The notes under the pieces: generated by a model
The model's database searches: none
Seen by the model: only the letters and a program-made list of their open reading frames with translations
What the model was told of the DNA's origin: nothing
Position numbers and translations under genes: made by a program
In this document: positions 10,184 to 20,235 of the stretch, piece after piece
Layout of the letters: each line of letters opens with the position of its first letter
How positions within the stretch are numbered: position 1 is the stretch's first letter
Assembly (NCBI RefSeq): GCF_000225825.1
Contig: NZ_AGBX01000001.1
Location: forward strand, 372,001-436,000
Length of the DNA: 64,000 nt
Reading direction: 5' to 3'
Origin: Brachybacterium squillarum M-6-3
Lineage (GTDB): Bacteria; Actinomycetota; Actinomycetes; Actinomycetales; Dermabacteraceae

Positions 10184-11205
10184 TCAGGCTGGGATGGCGA
10201 TGAGCAGCAGGTCCTCGCCGAGCCGGCGGAGCTCGCGGGTCCGCCAGCGGGGGGCGCCGGCGAGGCCGGGGATGGCGGGGCGGCGAGCACGGGGGTGCCG
10301 GCGCCGAGGTGGAGCGGGGCGAGGTAGGCGTGCAGCTCATCGATCAGGCCCGCGGCGAGGGCGGCGGCGGACAGGCGCGGCCCGCCCTCGAGCACCGCGT
10401 GCCGCACGCCGCGGGAGGCGAGTTCGGCGAGCACGGTGGCGGGGTCGTGGGTGGGCAGGGCCAGGAAACGGCCGTCGGTTCCGCGCACGGCCGCGGCCGC
10501 GGGGAGGGGGCGGTGGCCGACGACGACGCGCCAGGGCGGGCTGCCGTCGGCGCCGGGGGTGCGGACGGTGAGGGCGGGGTCGTCGGCGAGCGCCGTGCCG
10601 GTGCCCAGGATCAGGGCGTCGGCGCGGGCGCGGACCTGGTGGGCGTGGGCGCGGGCCTCGGGGCCGGTGATCCAGCGGCTGGCCCCGTCGGCGGCGGCGA
10701 CCTGCCCGTCCAGGCTGGTGGCGGTTTTCCAGACCAGGTGCACGCCCCGCGCGGCGGCGCGGGTGTACCAGGGGCGGATCAGGTCGAGGGCTGCGGCGCG
10801 CTCCAGTCCGGTGTGCACCGCGATCCCGGCCTCCCGCAGCCGCGCGGCCCCGCCGCCGCTGTCCCGGCCGGGCTCGGGCAGGGCGTGGACCACACGGGCC
10901 ACGCCCGCCGCGATGAGGGCCTCGGCGCAGGGGCCGGTGCGGCCGGTGTGGGCGCAGGGTTCGAGGGTGACGACGGCGGTGGCGCCCCGGGGGTCGTGGC
11001 CGCGGGCACGGACGTCGGCGAGGGCGGCGACCTCGGCGTGGGCGGTGCCGGCGCCGCGGTGGTGCCCCTCTCCCAGGGTGCGCCCGTCGGCATCGAGGAT
11101 GACGCAGCCGACCTGCGGGTTCGCATCCTGGGCGGGGCCGTGGGCGGCGAGGGTGAGGGCGTGGAGCATGGCGGCGCGCTCGGCGGGGGTGGGGTGCTCC
11201 TGCAC
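10184..11205 (-). CDS. ribD: Pyrimidine deaminase/reductase RibD, frameshifted near its 3' end
   Basis: RibD deaminates and then reduces the GTP cyclohydrolase product. The deaminase half has the zinc motifs HAEVAAL and PCAHTGRTGPCAEAL; the reductase half has WKTATSLDGQVA, ITGPEAR, LGTGTALADDPALTVR and VLEGGPRLSAA. After GAGTPVLAAP the frame goes wrong: the expected ending (GLAGAPRWRTRELRRLGEDL then a stop at 10184) lies in another frame. Adding one base to the run of four G on the plus strand at 10277-10280 restores it. As written, the frame misses that stop and continues in frame into ribE, predicting a 564-residue RibD-RibE fusion ending at 9511. The GTG at 11205 with GGGAG upstream is the likely start; ATG 11169 is an alternative. 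Sequencing error in a G-run is quite possible. Confidence 0.85.
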
Positions 11206-11310
11206 GGTCGGCTCCCGGTGGACGGACTCGTCCCGGGGCGATGGCGCGGCGCGCACGACGTCGGGCGCGCAGACGTCGACGGATCGACGCCGCGCACGGC
11301 GACGCCACAT

Positions 11311-11429
11311 CTCCTCCCATCCGGACTATTACCGTCGGCCCTGGAGTTCCACCAGGTCAACCGACTCCCGAGGGAGCCGGGTCGCGGACTGTCACCGCCG
11401 GTTCAGACTTTCACTGACCCCGGAGAATG
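11311..11429 (-). promoter_or_regulatory. FMN riboswitch (RFN element)
   Basis: Read on the minus strand, the leader of ribD contains the conserved blocks of the FMN aptamer: a closing stem start CTCCGGGGTCAGTGAAAGTC, then AACCGGCGGTGACAGTCCGC, a variable stem, TTGACCTGGTGGAACTCCAG, and GGCCGACGGTAATAGTCCGG followed by ATGGGAGGAG. These match the known RFN consensus block by block. The 3' closing strand contains GGGAGGAG, so ligand binding may control translation by hiding a Shine-Dalgarno-like element, although the chosen ribD start is about 105 bases further down. It would repress the whole ribD-ribE-ribBA-ribH operon when FMN is plentiful. Confidence 0.95.
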
Positions 11430-11477
11430 TGGTTCATTCGCGGCCACCGTAGCACTGCGGTGCGAGGGCGCGGCGGC

Positions 11478-11837
11478 TCAGGCCGGCCCGCCGCCTAGGA
11501 TCAGGTACCCGGCGCAGAGGGCCCCGACGGCGAGCACCGCGCCCGTGGCCAGCAGCATCGGCCAACCGCCGCGGGAGAGCACCCCCTGGCCGCGCAGGGA
11601 GCGGTGCGCCTGCCGGTAGCCGGTGGCTGCGAGCGCGTAGGCGAGCACCGCGAGGGCGGCCCCGACCACGCCGACCACGACCGCCGCGGGGCCCAGCTCG
11701 CTCATGGAGAACCGCATCGCGAGCAGGGAGGACACCCCGAAGGCGAGGCAGGTGCGGCGCCAGGCCAGCAGGGTCCGCTCGGGCTGCAGGCCGGGGTCGT
11801 AGACGGCATCGGGCTCGGGCCGCGGGGGCTGACTCAC
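11478..11837 (-). CDS. DUF202 membrane protein (second of pair)
   Basis: A 119-residue membrane protein of the DUF202 family. It has the family signature ERTLLAWRRTCLAFGVSSLL, then three predicted membrane segments (around FGVSSLLAMRF, AAVVVGVVGAALAVLAYAL and MLLATGAVLAVGALCAGYL). The GTG at 11837 overlaps the stop of the preceding DUF202 gene (GTGA). The family's biochemical role is not known. Operon with another DUF202 protein and the formylglycine-generating enzyme. Confidence 0.82.
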   Translation of the reverse strand: MSQPPRPEPDAVYDPGLQPERTLLAWRRTCLAFGVSSLLAMRFSMSELGPAAVVVGVVGAALAVLAYALAATGYRQAHRSLRGQGVLSRGGWPMLLATGAVLAVGALCAGYLILGGGPA

Positions 11838-12196
11838 AGGTACAGGCCGATCCCGAGCAGCACCGCCGCGAGCACCACCCCGACGACCAGGATCCCGCCG
11901 ACGGCCAGGCCCGGCAGCGGGGTGCCGCGGCGCAGGGACGTCTCGGTGGCCTTCCACCCCAGCCACGCCTGCACGGCGGCGAGGGTGCCGAGCACCATGA
12001 ACACGATCGCCGCGGCGATGCGCCAGCCGGGCTCGGCGGAGATCGGCAGGGCCTCCAGCGCGAAGGCGCCCGCGTACATCGCCAGGGCGGTGCGCAGCCA
12101 GGCCAGGAAGGTGCGCTCGTTGGCGAGACTGAAACGGGGGTCGGGCTCCTCGCCCTCGCGGTAGACGGAGGCGGGGAAGCGGCGGGGCGCGCTCAT
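11834..12196 (-). CDS. DUF202/YidH-type membrane protein (first of pair)
   Basis: A 120-residue protein with the DUF202 signature SLANERTFLAWLRTALAMYA and three membrane segments (AGAFALEALPI, IAAAIVFMVLGTLAAVQAW, LAVGGILVVGVVLAAVLLG). Its ATG overlaps the stop of the FGE gene and its stop overlaps the next DUF202 gene, so all three are made from one message. Paired DUF202 genes are common in actinobacteria; the link with FGE is suggestive of a membrane-side partner but function is unknown. Confidence 0.85.
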   Translation of the reverse strand: MSAPRRFPASVYREGEEPDPRFSLANERTFLAWLRTALAMYAGAFALEALPISAEPGWRIAAAIVFMVLGTLAAVQAWLGWKATETSLRRGTPLPGLAVGGILVVGVVLAAVLLGIGLYL

Positions 12197-13221
12197 GGGG
12201 TGCTCCTTCGCGGGGAGACGGTGCGGAAGCCGGCGTTGCCCATCGAGGAGTCCGGGGTGTTCCGGGACCTCGCGGCGTTGCGGTAGCGGTTGCAGTAGGA
12301 GGCGTGGCAGAGATAGCTGCCGCCCCGCAGCACCCGGGTACCGCCGCCCTCGGGACCGGTGGGATCGGTGATGGTGGTGCGCGCGGCGGCGGTGGTGCCG
12401 CGACGATAGGACTTGGGGTGGAAGCCGTCCTCGCACCACTCCCAGACGTTGCCCACGCTCTGCCACAGCCCATATCCGTTCGTCGCGAAGCTGCGCACGG
12501 GCGCGGTGGTGAGGTACCCGTCCGCGCCGGTGTCGCGACGGGGGAACTCGCCCTGCCAGACGTCGACCCGGTAGGGCGGCTGGTCGATGGGCTCCTCGCC
12601 CCAGGGGAAGGTGGCGCCCTCGATCCCACCACGGGCGGTGTACTCCCCTTCGGCCTCGGTGGGCAGGCGACGTCCCGCCCAGGAACAATAGGACTGCGCG
12701 TCGTGCCAGCTCATGTGCACGACGGGATGGTCGTCGAGACCGTCGAGGTCGGAGCGGCGACAGCCGGAATGGCGCCAGTCGGCGCCGCGGACGCCGCGCC
12801 ACCAGGGGGTGCCGGCGGCGGGGCCCCTCACGTCGGCCTCCTCGGCGGCGAGCGCCAGGTGGAAGACGGCGGAGAAGCCGAAGCGCTCGGCCTCGGTGCG
12901 GTAGCCGGTGTCCTCCACGAAGCGGGCGAAGTCGGCGTTGGTGACGGTGGTGACGTCCACGTCCAGGGCGCTGATGGCGACCCGGTGCAGGGGCGTCTCC
13001 CCGTCCCCGCGGTTGCGGTGCCCGGTGGCGTCGCCCATCGTGAACTCCCCGCCCGGCACGTGCGCCTGCTCGATCCGGCGGCGCTCGGCGGTGTCGGTGG
13101 GAGGGGCGTCGTTCGGCGCAGGCGAGGCATCCCCACCGAGCGCGGAGGCGGGTGCGGCGGAAAGCTCCAGCGACTGCCGGTCGGGCGTCCCGCAGCCGCA
13201 GCCGGTCCCCTGCTCCTGCAC
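12193..13221 (-). CDS. Formylglycine-generating enzyme (sulfatase-activating)
   Basis: FGE oxidises the cysteine of the CxPxR motif of sulfatases to formylglycine using copper and oxygen. The 342-residue protein has VPGGEFTMGD near the start, MSWHDAQSYCSWAGRRLPTE, FPWGEE, GNVWEWCEDGF and VLRGGSYLC. The two active-site cysteines are present at residues 305 and 310 (SYLCHASYCNRYR), the arrangement of bona fide FGE, unlike the many FGE-sulfatase-fold proteins without them. GTG start at 13221 with AGGAGG five bases upstream. The N-terminus has a GCGCG stretch and no signal peptide, so it acts in the cytoplasm. No sulfatase gene is in the window. Confidence 0.92.
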   Translation of the reverse strand: MQEQGTGCGCGTPDRQSLELSAAPASALGGDASPAPNDAPPTDTAERRRIEQAHVPGGEFTMGDATGHRNRGDGETPLHRVAISALDVDVTTVTNADFARFVEDTGYRTEAERFGFSAVFHLALAAEEADVRGPAAGTPWWRGVRGADWRHSGCRRSDLDGLDDHPVVHMSWHDAQSYCSWAGRRLPTEAEGEYTARGGIEGATFPWGEEPIDQPPYRVDVWQGEFPRRDTGADGYLTTAPVRSFATNGYGLWQSVGNVWEWCEDGFHPKSYRRGTTAAARTTITDPTGPEGGGTRVLRGGSYLCHASYCNRYRNAARSRNTPDSSMGNAGFRTVSPRRSTP

Positions 13222-13531
13222 GTCGCCTCCTGCATCCTCGCCGCGGCCCGGCGACCTCCCCGGGCGCCCTGCTCAGCCTATCCAGCAACGGGCCCCGTCA
13301 CGTTCGTGCGGGTATGGGACGGGGGCGGCGGGGGCGAGGCCGGCGGCGGGGGCTCCTCGCGTATCCGCCCGCGCCGCGAGGAGGCCCACCCCTCCACGGA
13401 TGGGACGGAAGGTCACGGAGAGGTCACGGCGCATCTCGGACGTAGGCACCCCGCGGCCCCGCTCCTACCGTTCCGGACAACCCGTGCGACGGAGGACGGG
13501 CTCATCCCACCCACCCCGCGAGGGAGTCTGC
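13222..13531. promoter_or_regulatory. Divergent intergenic region, FGE / focA
   Basis: About 310 bases with no gene between the FGE operon (minus) and the nitrite operon (plus). At 13297-13308 lies GTCACGTTCGTG, the core of the repeat found again at 17659 and, inverted, at 17692, bracketing the nitrite genes. The rest is GC-rich without a clear promoter. A GAGGGAG ribosome-binding site precedes focA. Confidence 0.4.
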
Positions 13532-14440
13532 ATGAGCTACGTCCCGCCCGCCGACCTCACCACCCGCATGATCGACGCCGGTCAGAAGAAGGTGCTGCTG
13601 CCCGCCCGGGACACCGTGATCCGGGCGATCATGGCCGGCGGCATCCTCGCCCTGGCCGCGGCCTTCGCCATCACGGTGACCACCCAGACCGGGCAGCCCC
13701 TGGCCGGGGCACTGCTGTTCCCCTGCGGCTTCGTGCTGCTGTACCTGATGGGCTTCGACCTGCTCACCGGCGTGTTCACCCTGACCCCGCTGGCGCTGCT
13801 GGACAGGCGCCCGGGCGTGACCTTCGGCGGGGTGATGCGTACCTGGGGCCTGGTGTTCCTCGGCAACCTGATCGGCGCGATCATCGTCGCGGTGCTGATG
13901 GCCATCTACGTCACCTACGGCTTCTCCACGGAGCCGAGCCCCGTCGGCCAGGCGATCGGGGAGATCGGCCACGGCCGCACCGTCGGCTACGCCGAGCACG
14001 GCGCCGCCGGGATGCTCACCCTGTTCGTGCGTGGCGTGCTGTGCAACTGGATGGTCTCCACCGGCGTGGTCGCCGCGATGATGTCGGACTCCGTGACCGG
14101 CAAGGTCATCGCGATGTGGTTGCCCATCATGCTGTTCTTCTACATGGGCTTCGAGCACTCCATCGTCAACATGTTCCTGTTCCCCTCCGGCCTGATGCTC
14201 GGCGCCGACTTCACGCTCGGCGACTACCTGGTCTGGAACGAGATCCCCACCGTGCTGGGCAACCTCGTGGGCGGCCTCGTCTTCGTCGGCCTGCCGATGT
14301 ACCTCACCCACCGCCGCCGCGAGCCCGTCGCCCCGGCCGGCACCCCGGATGCGCCCGCCGCCTCCCGTCCGGCACCCGCCCCGCGCCCCGCCGAGCCGGC
14401 CCTGGCCCGCACCGCCGACGCCGCCCCCGCCGGCGCCTGA
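13532..14440 (+). CDS. Formate/nitrite transporter family channel
   Basis: A 302-residue FocA/NirC-type pentameric channel; next to nirBD it most likely carries nitrite. It shows six membrane segments and the family motifs: the first helix AIMAGGILALAAAFAITV, the Omega-loop region LTGVFTLTPLALLD, central histidine motif GMLTLFVRGVLCNWMV, and FMGFEHSIVNMFLFPSGLM (seen as FYMGFEHSIVNMF). The last about 45 residues are Pro/Ala-rich and presumably cytoplasmic tail. ATG at 13532; 48 bases separate it from nirB, same operon. Confidence 0.9.
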   Translation: MSYVPPADLTTRMIDAGQKKVLLPARDTVIRAIMAGGILALAAAFAITVTTQTGQPLAGALLFPCGFVLLYLMGFDLLTGVFTLTPLALLDRRPGVTFGGVMRTWGLVFLGNLIGAIIVAVLMAIYVTYGFSTEPSPVGQAIGEIGHGRTVGYAEHGAAGMLTLFVRGVLCNWMVSTGVVAAMMSDSVTGKVIAMWLPIMLFFYMGFEHSIVNMFLFPSGLMLGADFTLGDYLVWNEIPTVLGNLVGGLVFVGLPMYLTHRRREPVAPAGTPDAPAASRPAPAPRPAEPALARTADAAPAGA

Positions 14441-14488
14441 GCCCGGCCCGACACCGACCCGCACCACCGCACCGAACCCGGAGCACCC

Positions 14489-17098
14489 ATGCCTGAGACC
14501 CTGCCCCCGCCCTACCCCTCCTCCCTGCCCGTCCCCTCCGATCGGCGGATCGTCGTGATCGGCGCCGGAATGGTCGCCCACCGCTTCGTGGAGAGCCTGA
14601 CCAGCAGCAGCGAGGAGTCCTTCATCCTCACCGTGCTGGGCGAGGAGGGCCGCCACCCCTACGACCGGGTGGGCCTGACCGGCTTCTTCGAGGGCAAGGA
14701 CCACGAGGAGCTGGGCCTGGACACGGCGCCCTTCGCCGACCCCCGGGTGCGCTTTCTGGCCGGCGACCCGGCCGTGCACATCGACCGCGAGGCCCGCCGC
14801 GTCACCACCGCCACCGGGCAGAGCCTCCCCTACGACACGCTCGTGCTGGCCACCGGCACCTCCGCCGTGCGCCTCAAGCTCACGGGCGCGGACCTGCCCG
14901 GCTCCTTCGTCTACCGCACCCTGGGCGACCTCGAGGAGATGCGCGCCTTCGTCGTACGCCGCAGCGCCGAGCTCGGCCGCCCCCTGGTCGGGCACGTCGT
15001 CGGCGGCGGCCTGCTGGGGCTGGAGGCCGCGGGAGCCCTACAGGGCCTCGGGGTGGATGCCACCGTGGTGCAGTCCAGCGACCGCCTGATGTCCGCGCAG
15101 CTCGACCTGCCCGCCGGGCAGGCACTCGGCCGCCTGATCGGGGCGAAGGGGATGCGGGTGCGCACCCAGTCGCGCACCTCGGCGCTGACGGCCGCGACGG
15201 ACGGCGCGGTCAGCGGGATCTCCTTCCGCGGCGGCGAGCACGAGGCCAGCGACGTCGTCGTCTTCACCGTCGGAGTCTCCCCCCGCGACGAACTGGCCCG
15301 GGACGCGGGACTGGTGTGCGGGGAGCGGGGCGGCGTCGAGATCAACGCCCGCTGCCGCACCAGCGACCCGGCGATCCTCGCGATCGGCGAGGTGGCCAGC
15401 TTCGAGGGGCAGTGGGTCGGCCTGGTCGCCCCCGGCTACGCGATGGCCGAGGTCGCCGCGACCGGCCTGCTGGGCGGCGAGGGCACCTTCGACGGCTTCG
15501 ACTCCTCCACCAAGCTCAAGCTGCGCGGCGTGGACGTCGCGAGCTTCGGCGACGCCTTCGCCACCACCCCGGGCGCCCTGGACGTGGTCTACTCCGACCC
15601 CGTCGCCGGGGTCTACAAGAAGCTCGTGCTCTCCGACGACGCCCAGACGCTGCTCGGCGGCATGCTGGTGGGCGACGCCTCCGCCTACGGGGCGCTGCGG
15701 CCGCTGGTCGGCGGGAGCCTCGGCGGGGACCCCGCTGCCTACCTGATGCCCGAGGGCGGGCTCGCGGCGCCCAGCGGGGACCTGCCCGACGAGGCGATCG
15801 TCTGCTCCTGCTCCTCGGTGAGCGCCGGCACCATCCGCCACGCCGTCCGCGAGGGCGGCTGCGAGGACGCGGGCGCCGTCAAGGCCTGCACGAAGGCGGG
15901 CGCCACCTGCGGCTCCTGCACCGTCATGGTCAAGGGCCTGGTCACCAAGGAGCTCGCGGCGATGGGACGCACTGTCTCCGACGCCCTCTGCGAACACTTC
16001 CCGATGTCCCGCCGCCAGCTCTACGACGCCGTGCAGGTCTCGGGCCTGGACACCTTCTCCGCCGTGTTGGAGCGCTTCGGCCGCGGGCGCGGCTGCGACA
16101 CCTGCAAGCCGGCCCTGGCCAGCATCCTCGCCCTGCTCGGCGGGAAGCACGTGCTCGACGGCGGGAACGCCGCCCTGCAGGACACCAACGACCACGTGAT
16201 GGCGAACCTGCAGAAGGACGGCACCTATTCGGTGGTGCCGCGGATGGCGGGCGGCGAGGTCACCCCCGCGGGCCTGATCGCCATCGGCCGCATCGCCGAG
16301 GACTACGGGCTGTACACCAAGCTCACCGGCGGCCAGCGGATCGACATGTTCGGCGCCCGCCTGGAGCAGCTGCCCGAGATCTGGGGCCGCCTGGTCGAGG
16401 CGGGCTTCGAGTCCGGCCAGGCCTACGGCAAGGCACTGCGGACCGTGAAGTCCTGCGTCGGCTCCACCTGGTGCCGCTACGGCGTGCTGGACTCGGTGGG
16501 CATGGCGGTGCGCCTCGAGCTGCGCTACCGCGGCCTGCGCTCCCCCCACAAGCTCAAGGTCGGCGTCTCCGGCTGCGCCCGCGAGTGCGCCGAGGCCCGC
16601 TCGAAGGACGTCGGCGTGATCGCCACCGAGAAGGGCTGGAACATGTACGTCGGAGGCAACGGCGGCTTCACCCCGCGCCACGCCGAGCTGCTGGCCGAGG
16701 GACTGGACGACGAGAGCCTGATCCGCGCCATCGACCGCTACTTCATGTATTACATCCGCACGGCGGACCGGCTGCAGCGGACCGCTCCCTGGTTGCAGGC
16801 CCTCGACGGCGGCATCGAGGGTCTGCGGGAGGTGGTCTTCGAGGACTCCCTGGGGATCTGCGCCGATCTGGACGCCCAGATGGCCACCCACGTGGAGGGC
16901 TACGAGGACGAATGGGCGGCCACGCTCAAGGACCCGGAGAAGCTGCGCCGCTTCGGCTCCTTCGTCAACGCCCCCACCACCCCCGACCCGACTCTCGCCT
17001 ACGTCCCCGAGCGCGGCCAGGTCCGCCCCGCGAGCGCCGCCGAGCGTGCCGACGGGGGCGTCCTGATCGCCGGCACCACCCTGGAGGTCCGCCGTTGA
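14489..17098 (+). CDS. nirB: NAD(P)H-dependent nitrite reductase large subunit
   Basis: Cytoplasmic assimilatory (or detoxifying) six-electron reduction of nitrite to ammonium. 869 residues with all expected parts in order: FAD fold (VVIGAGMVAHRF), NAD(P)H fold (HVVGGGLLGLEAAG), a BFD-like [2Fe-2S] domain with CSCSSVS at about residue 438 and CGSC further on plus a second cysteine pair (GCDTCKPALA), a ferredoxin-like half domain, and the sirohaem/[4Fe-4S] site (KSCVGSTWCRYG at about 654 and SGCARECAEA at about 694). All cluster cysteines are present. Its stop overlaps the nirD start. It needs sirohaem made elsewhere. Confidence 0.96.
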   Translation: MPETLPPPYPSSLPVPSDRRIVVIGAGMVAHRFVESLTSSSEESFILTVLGEEGRHPYDRVGLTGFFEGKDHEELGLDTAPFADPRVRFLAGDPAVHIDREARRVTTATGQSLPYDTLVLATGTSAVRLKLTGADLPGSFVYRTLGDLEEMRAFVVRRSAELGRPLVGHVVGGGLLGLEAAGALQGLGVDATVVQSSDRLMSAQLDLPAGQALGRLIGAKGMRVRTQSRTSALTAATDGAVSGISFRGGEHEASDVVVFTVGVSPRDELARDAGLVCGERGGVEINARCRTSDPAILAIGEVASFEGQWVGLVAPGYAMAEVAATGLLGGEGTFDGFDSSTKLKLRGVDVASFGDAFATTPGALDVVYSDPVAGVYKKLVLSDDAQTLLGGMLVGDASAYGALRPLVGGSLGGDPAAYLMPEGGLAAPSGDLPDEAIVCSCSSVSAGTIRHAVREGGCEDAGAVKACTKAGATCGSCTVMVKGLVTKELAAMGRTVSDALCEHFPMSRRQLYDAVQVSGLDTFSAVLERFGRGRGCDTCKPALASILALLGGKHVLDGGNAALQDTNDHVMANLQKDGTYSVVPRMAGGEVTPAGLIAIGRIAEDYGLYTKLTGGQRIDMFGARLEQLPEIWGRLVEAGFESGQAYGKALRTVKSCVGSTWCRYGVLDSVGMAVRLELRYRGLRSPHKLKVGVSGCARECAEARSKDVGVIATEKGWNMYVGGNGGFTPRHAELLAEGLDDESLIRAIDRYFMYYIRTADRLQRTAPWLQALDGGIEGLREVVFEDSLGICADLDAQMATHVEGYEDEWAATLKDPEKLRRFGSFVNAPTTPDPTLAYVPERGQVRPASAAERADGGVLIAGTTLEVRR

Positions 17099-17544
17099 GC
17101 ACCACCGACCTGTCCCCCACCGTCGGCGCCGCCGAGGCCGCAAGGGCCACCGGCACCGAGAGGGCCGTGTTCTCCTCCCCCGGCCGAGCCCCCTCCACCG
17201 ACGCCGTGGTGCGTTGGCTGCGGGTGTGCGAGCTGGGCGACCTGGAGGTGGAGCGCGGTCGCGCCGCCCTGCTGGACGACGCCCAGGTGGCACTGTTCCT
17301 GCTGGTCGACGGCACCGTGCGGGCCGTCGCGAACCTCGACCCCTTCAGCGGGGCGCAGGTGATCTCCCGCGGGATCGTCGGCAGCCGCGGGGCCGCCACC
17401 ACCATCGCCTCCCCGATGTACAAGCAGATCTTCGACCTGCGCACCGGGCACTGCCTCGACGCCCAGGGCAAGGACCCCGTGCATCTGCGGGTGTGGCCGG
17501 TGCGCATCGAGGGCGAGGACGTGATGCTGGGCCTCGAGGCCTGA
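17095..17544 (+). CDS. nirD: Nitrite reductase small subunit
   Basis: The Rieske-fold small subunit of NirBD. The likely start is a TTG at 17095 overlapping the nirB stop (TTGA), with GGAGG seven bases upstream inside nirB; this gives 149 residues. A GTG nine codons later is possible. The domain runs from about residue 35: VRWLRVCELGDLEVERG, ALFLLVDGTVRAVANLDPFS, ISRGIVGSRG, SPMYKQIFDLRTGHCL and a final VWPVRIEGEDV. It lacks the Cys/His ligands of true Rieske proteins, as expected for NirD. Confidence 0.93.
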   Translation: MSTTDLSPTVGAAEAARATGTERAVFSSPGRAPSTDAVVRWLRVCELGDLEVERGRAALLDDAQVALFLLVDGTVRAVANLDPFSGAQVISRGIVGSRGAATTIASPMYKQIFDLRTGHCLDAQGKDPVHLRVWPVRIEGEDVMLGLEA

Positions 17545-17588
17545 CCCCGGCTCGCCCACCCGACGCCGCGCACGCTCCACCTCCTCAC

Positions 17589-17616
17589 GCCCCTCGCCCC
17601 TCGCCCCTCGCCCCTC
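17589..17616. repeat. Four perfect tandem copies of a heptamer
   Basis: GCCCCTC is repeated four times without change at 17589-17595, 17596-17602, 17603-17609 and 17610-17616, just downstream of nirD. No coding function; may be slippage-prone. Confidence 0.9.
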
Positions 17617-17624
17617 GCCAACGA

Positions 17625-17706
17625 GCGTCACGTCTGTGTCGCTGTTCCGGAGGAAGCGTCACGTTCGTGTCGGATAGGGCTTCTCCATCCGACACGAACG
17701 TGACGC
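17625..17706. repeat. 20-bp perfect inverted repeat plus a direct copy
   Basis: GCGTCACGTTCGTGTCGGAT at 17656-17675 is followed, after an 11-base loop, by its exact reverse complement at 17687-17706. A diverged direct copy (GCGTCACGTCTGTGTC) starts at 17625. As RNA it makes a very stable hairpin after nirD and so may terminate transcription, also for the converging MoxR-TgpA frame. The core GTCACGTTCGTG also occurs at 13297, upstream of focA, so it may instead be a dispersed element or a protein-binding site. Confidence 0.85.
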
Positions 17707-17767
17707 ACCCCCGCTGGCGCGGGCCGAGTGGGGGTGCGAGCGGGTTCGCGGGCGGCGCGGGAACGCC

Positions 17768-19252
<1,485 letters not shown>

Positions 19253-19533
19253 GCCGTCCGGTGGGGGTCTCGGTCAGGGGGTGGGCTACCTGCGGCTCCT
19301 CGGGGTCGGGGACGAAACGGCCGGGCGGAGGGCCCCGGGACCCGCGGCCGCCCGACCCGGTCAGGGTACGGCGTGCCCGGGCTCGTCCTGCGCCCCGCCC
19401 GCAGGCTCCTCCGGGGCCCCGGTGCGGATCCCGGCACCGCTCGTCCCGGGACAGGAGCGTCCCCGTACCTATGCTGAGGTCGACGGCGGTCTCCCGCCGT
19501 TCCCTTCCTGGTCCTCGTCAGAAAGCTCCTGAC

Positions 19534-20115
19534 ATGTCCTCCTTCGTCACCTTCGAGAAGTCGGCGCTTCGCGCGATCCGCACCATCCTCGGTGTGACCG
19601 GCGCCTTCGCCCTGATCATCGGCCTGCTGATCCTGATCTGGCCGGGCAAGACCGCCGGGGTCGTGGCCGGCATCGTCGCCGTCTACGCGGTCATCACCGG
19701 TCTGCTCTACATCACCGCCGGAGTGTTCTCCAAGGGCGCCGGCGGCTGGTCCCGCGTGGGCCACGTGGCCCTCGGCGTGCTGTTCGTGGTGGCCGGCATC
19801 CTCGCCTTCTCCAACCTCACCCTCACCACCGCGAGCCTGGCGATCTTCGTCGGCATCTTGGTCGGCCTGCTGTGGATCTTCGAGGGCGTCGTCGCCCTGA
19901 CCACCGTGGGCGACTCCTCCTCCAAGGTCGTCTCGACCCTGTTCGCGATCGTGAGCATCCTGGCCGGCGTGCTGCTGCTGTTCTCCCCGCTGTTCGGCGC
20001 GGTCATCCTCTGGTGGCTGCTGGGCGTGGCCCTGGTCGTGCTCGGCGTCGTGAACATCGTGCGCGCCCTCGCCTTCGGGCGCGGCGCGGCCCGGAGCAGC
20101 CGCAACCTCTCCTGA
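19534..20115 (+). CDS. HdeD-like (DUF308) membrane protein
   Basis: A 193-residue membrane protein with six hydrophobic segments in three pairs, the layout of the HdeD/DUF308 family (named after an E. coli acid-resistance protein). Typical parts are GLLILIWPGKTAGVVAGIVA, GHVALGVLFVVAGILAF and GVLLLFSPLFGAVILWWLLG. ATG at 19534. A TATGCT about 60 bases upstream may be a -10 element. It is followed by a strong hairpin, so it is probably transcribed alone. Its role in this organism is unknown; general envelope or acid stress is the family guess. Confidence 0.85.
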   Translation: MSSFVTFEKSALRAIRTILGVTGAFALIIGLLILIWPGKTAGVVAGIVAVYAVITGLLYITAGVFSKGAGGWSRVGHVALGVLFVVAGILAFSNLTLTTASLAIFVGILVGLLWIFEGVVALTTVGDSSSKVVSTLFAIVSILAGVLLLFSPLFGAVILWWLLGVALVVLGVVNIVRALAFGRGAARSSRNLS

Positions 20116-20146
20116 CCCCCCGGGGCCCTCGTGGCCCCTCGCACCC

Positions 20147-20188
20147 GACGGGGCGGCGATCCCGCAGCGGCCGGGTCGCCGCCCCGTC
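20147..20188 (+). terminator. Hairpin terminator after the HdeD-like gene
   Basis: Perfect 13-bp stem (GACGGGGCGGCGA at 20147-20159, complement at 20176-20188) with a 16-base loop, 31 bases after the stop. No T-run. Confidence 0.7.
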
Positions 20189-20235
20189 CGCGTCGTACCC
20201 TGATCCCGTCCCCGCCCGAGCGCGAAGGAGCCCCC

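Noticed and set aside
11205-11310. ribD starting at the ATG at 11310 right behind the riboswitch GGGAGGAG
   Set aside because: The ATG directly abuts the purine run, the extra 35 residues (MWRRRARRRSVD...) are unlike RibD, and GTG 11205 has a better spaced ribosome site.
17589-17706. Repeats near nirD as a CRISPR array
   Set aside because: Units are 7 bases without spacers, and the longer element is a single inverted pair; no cas genes.
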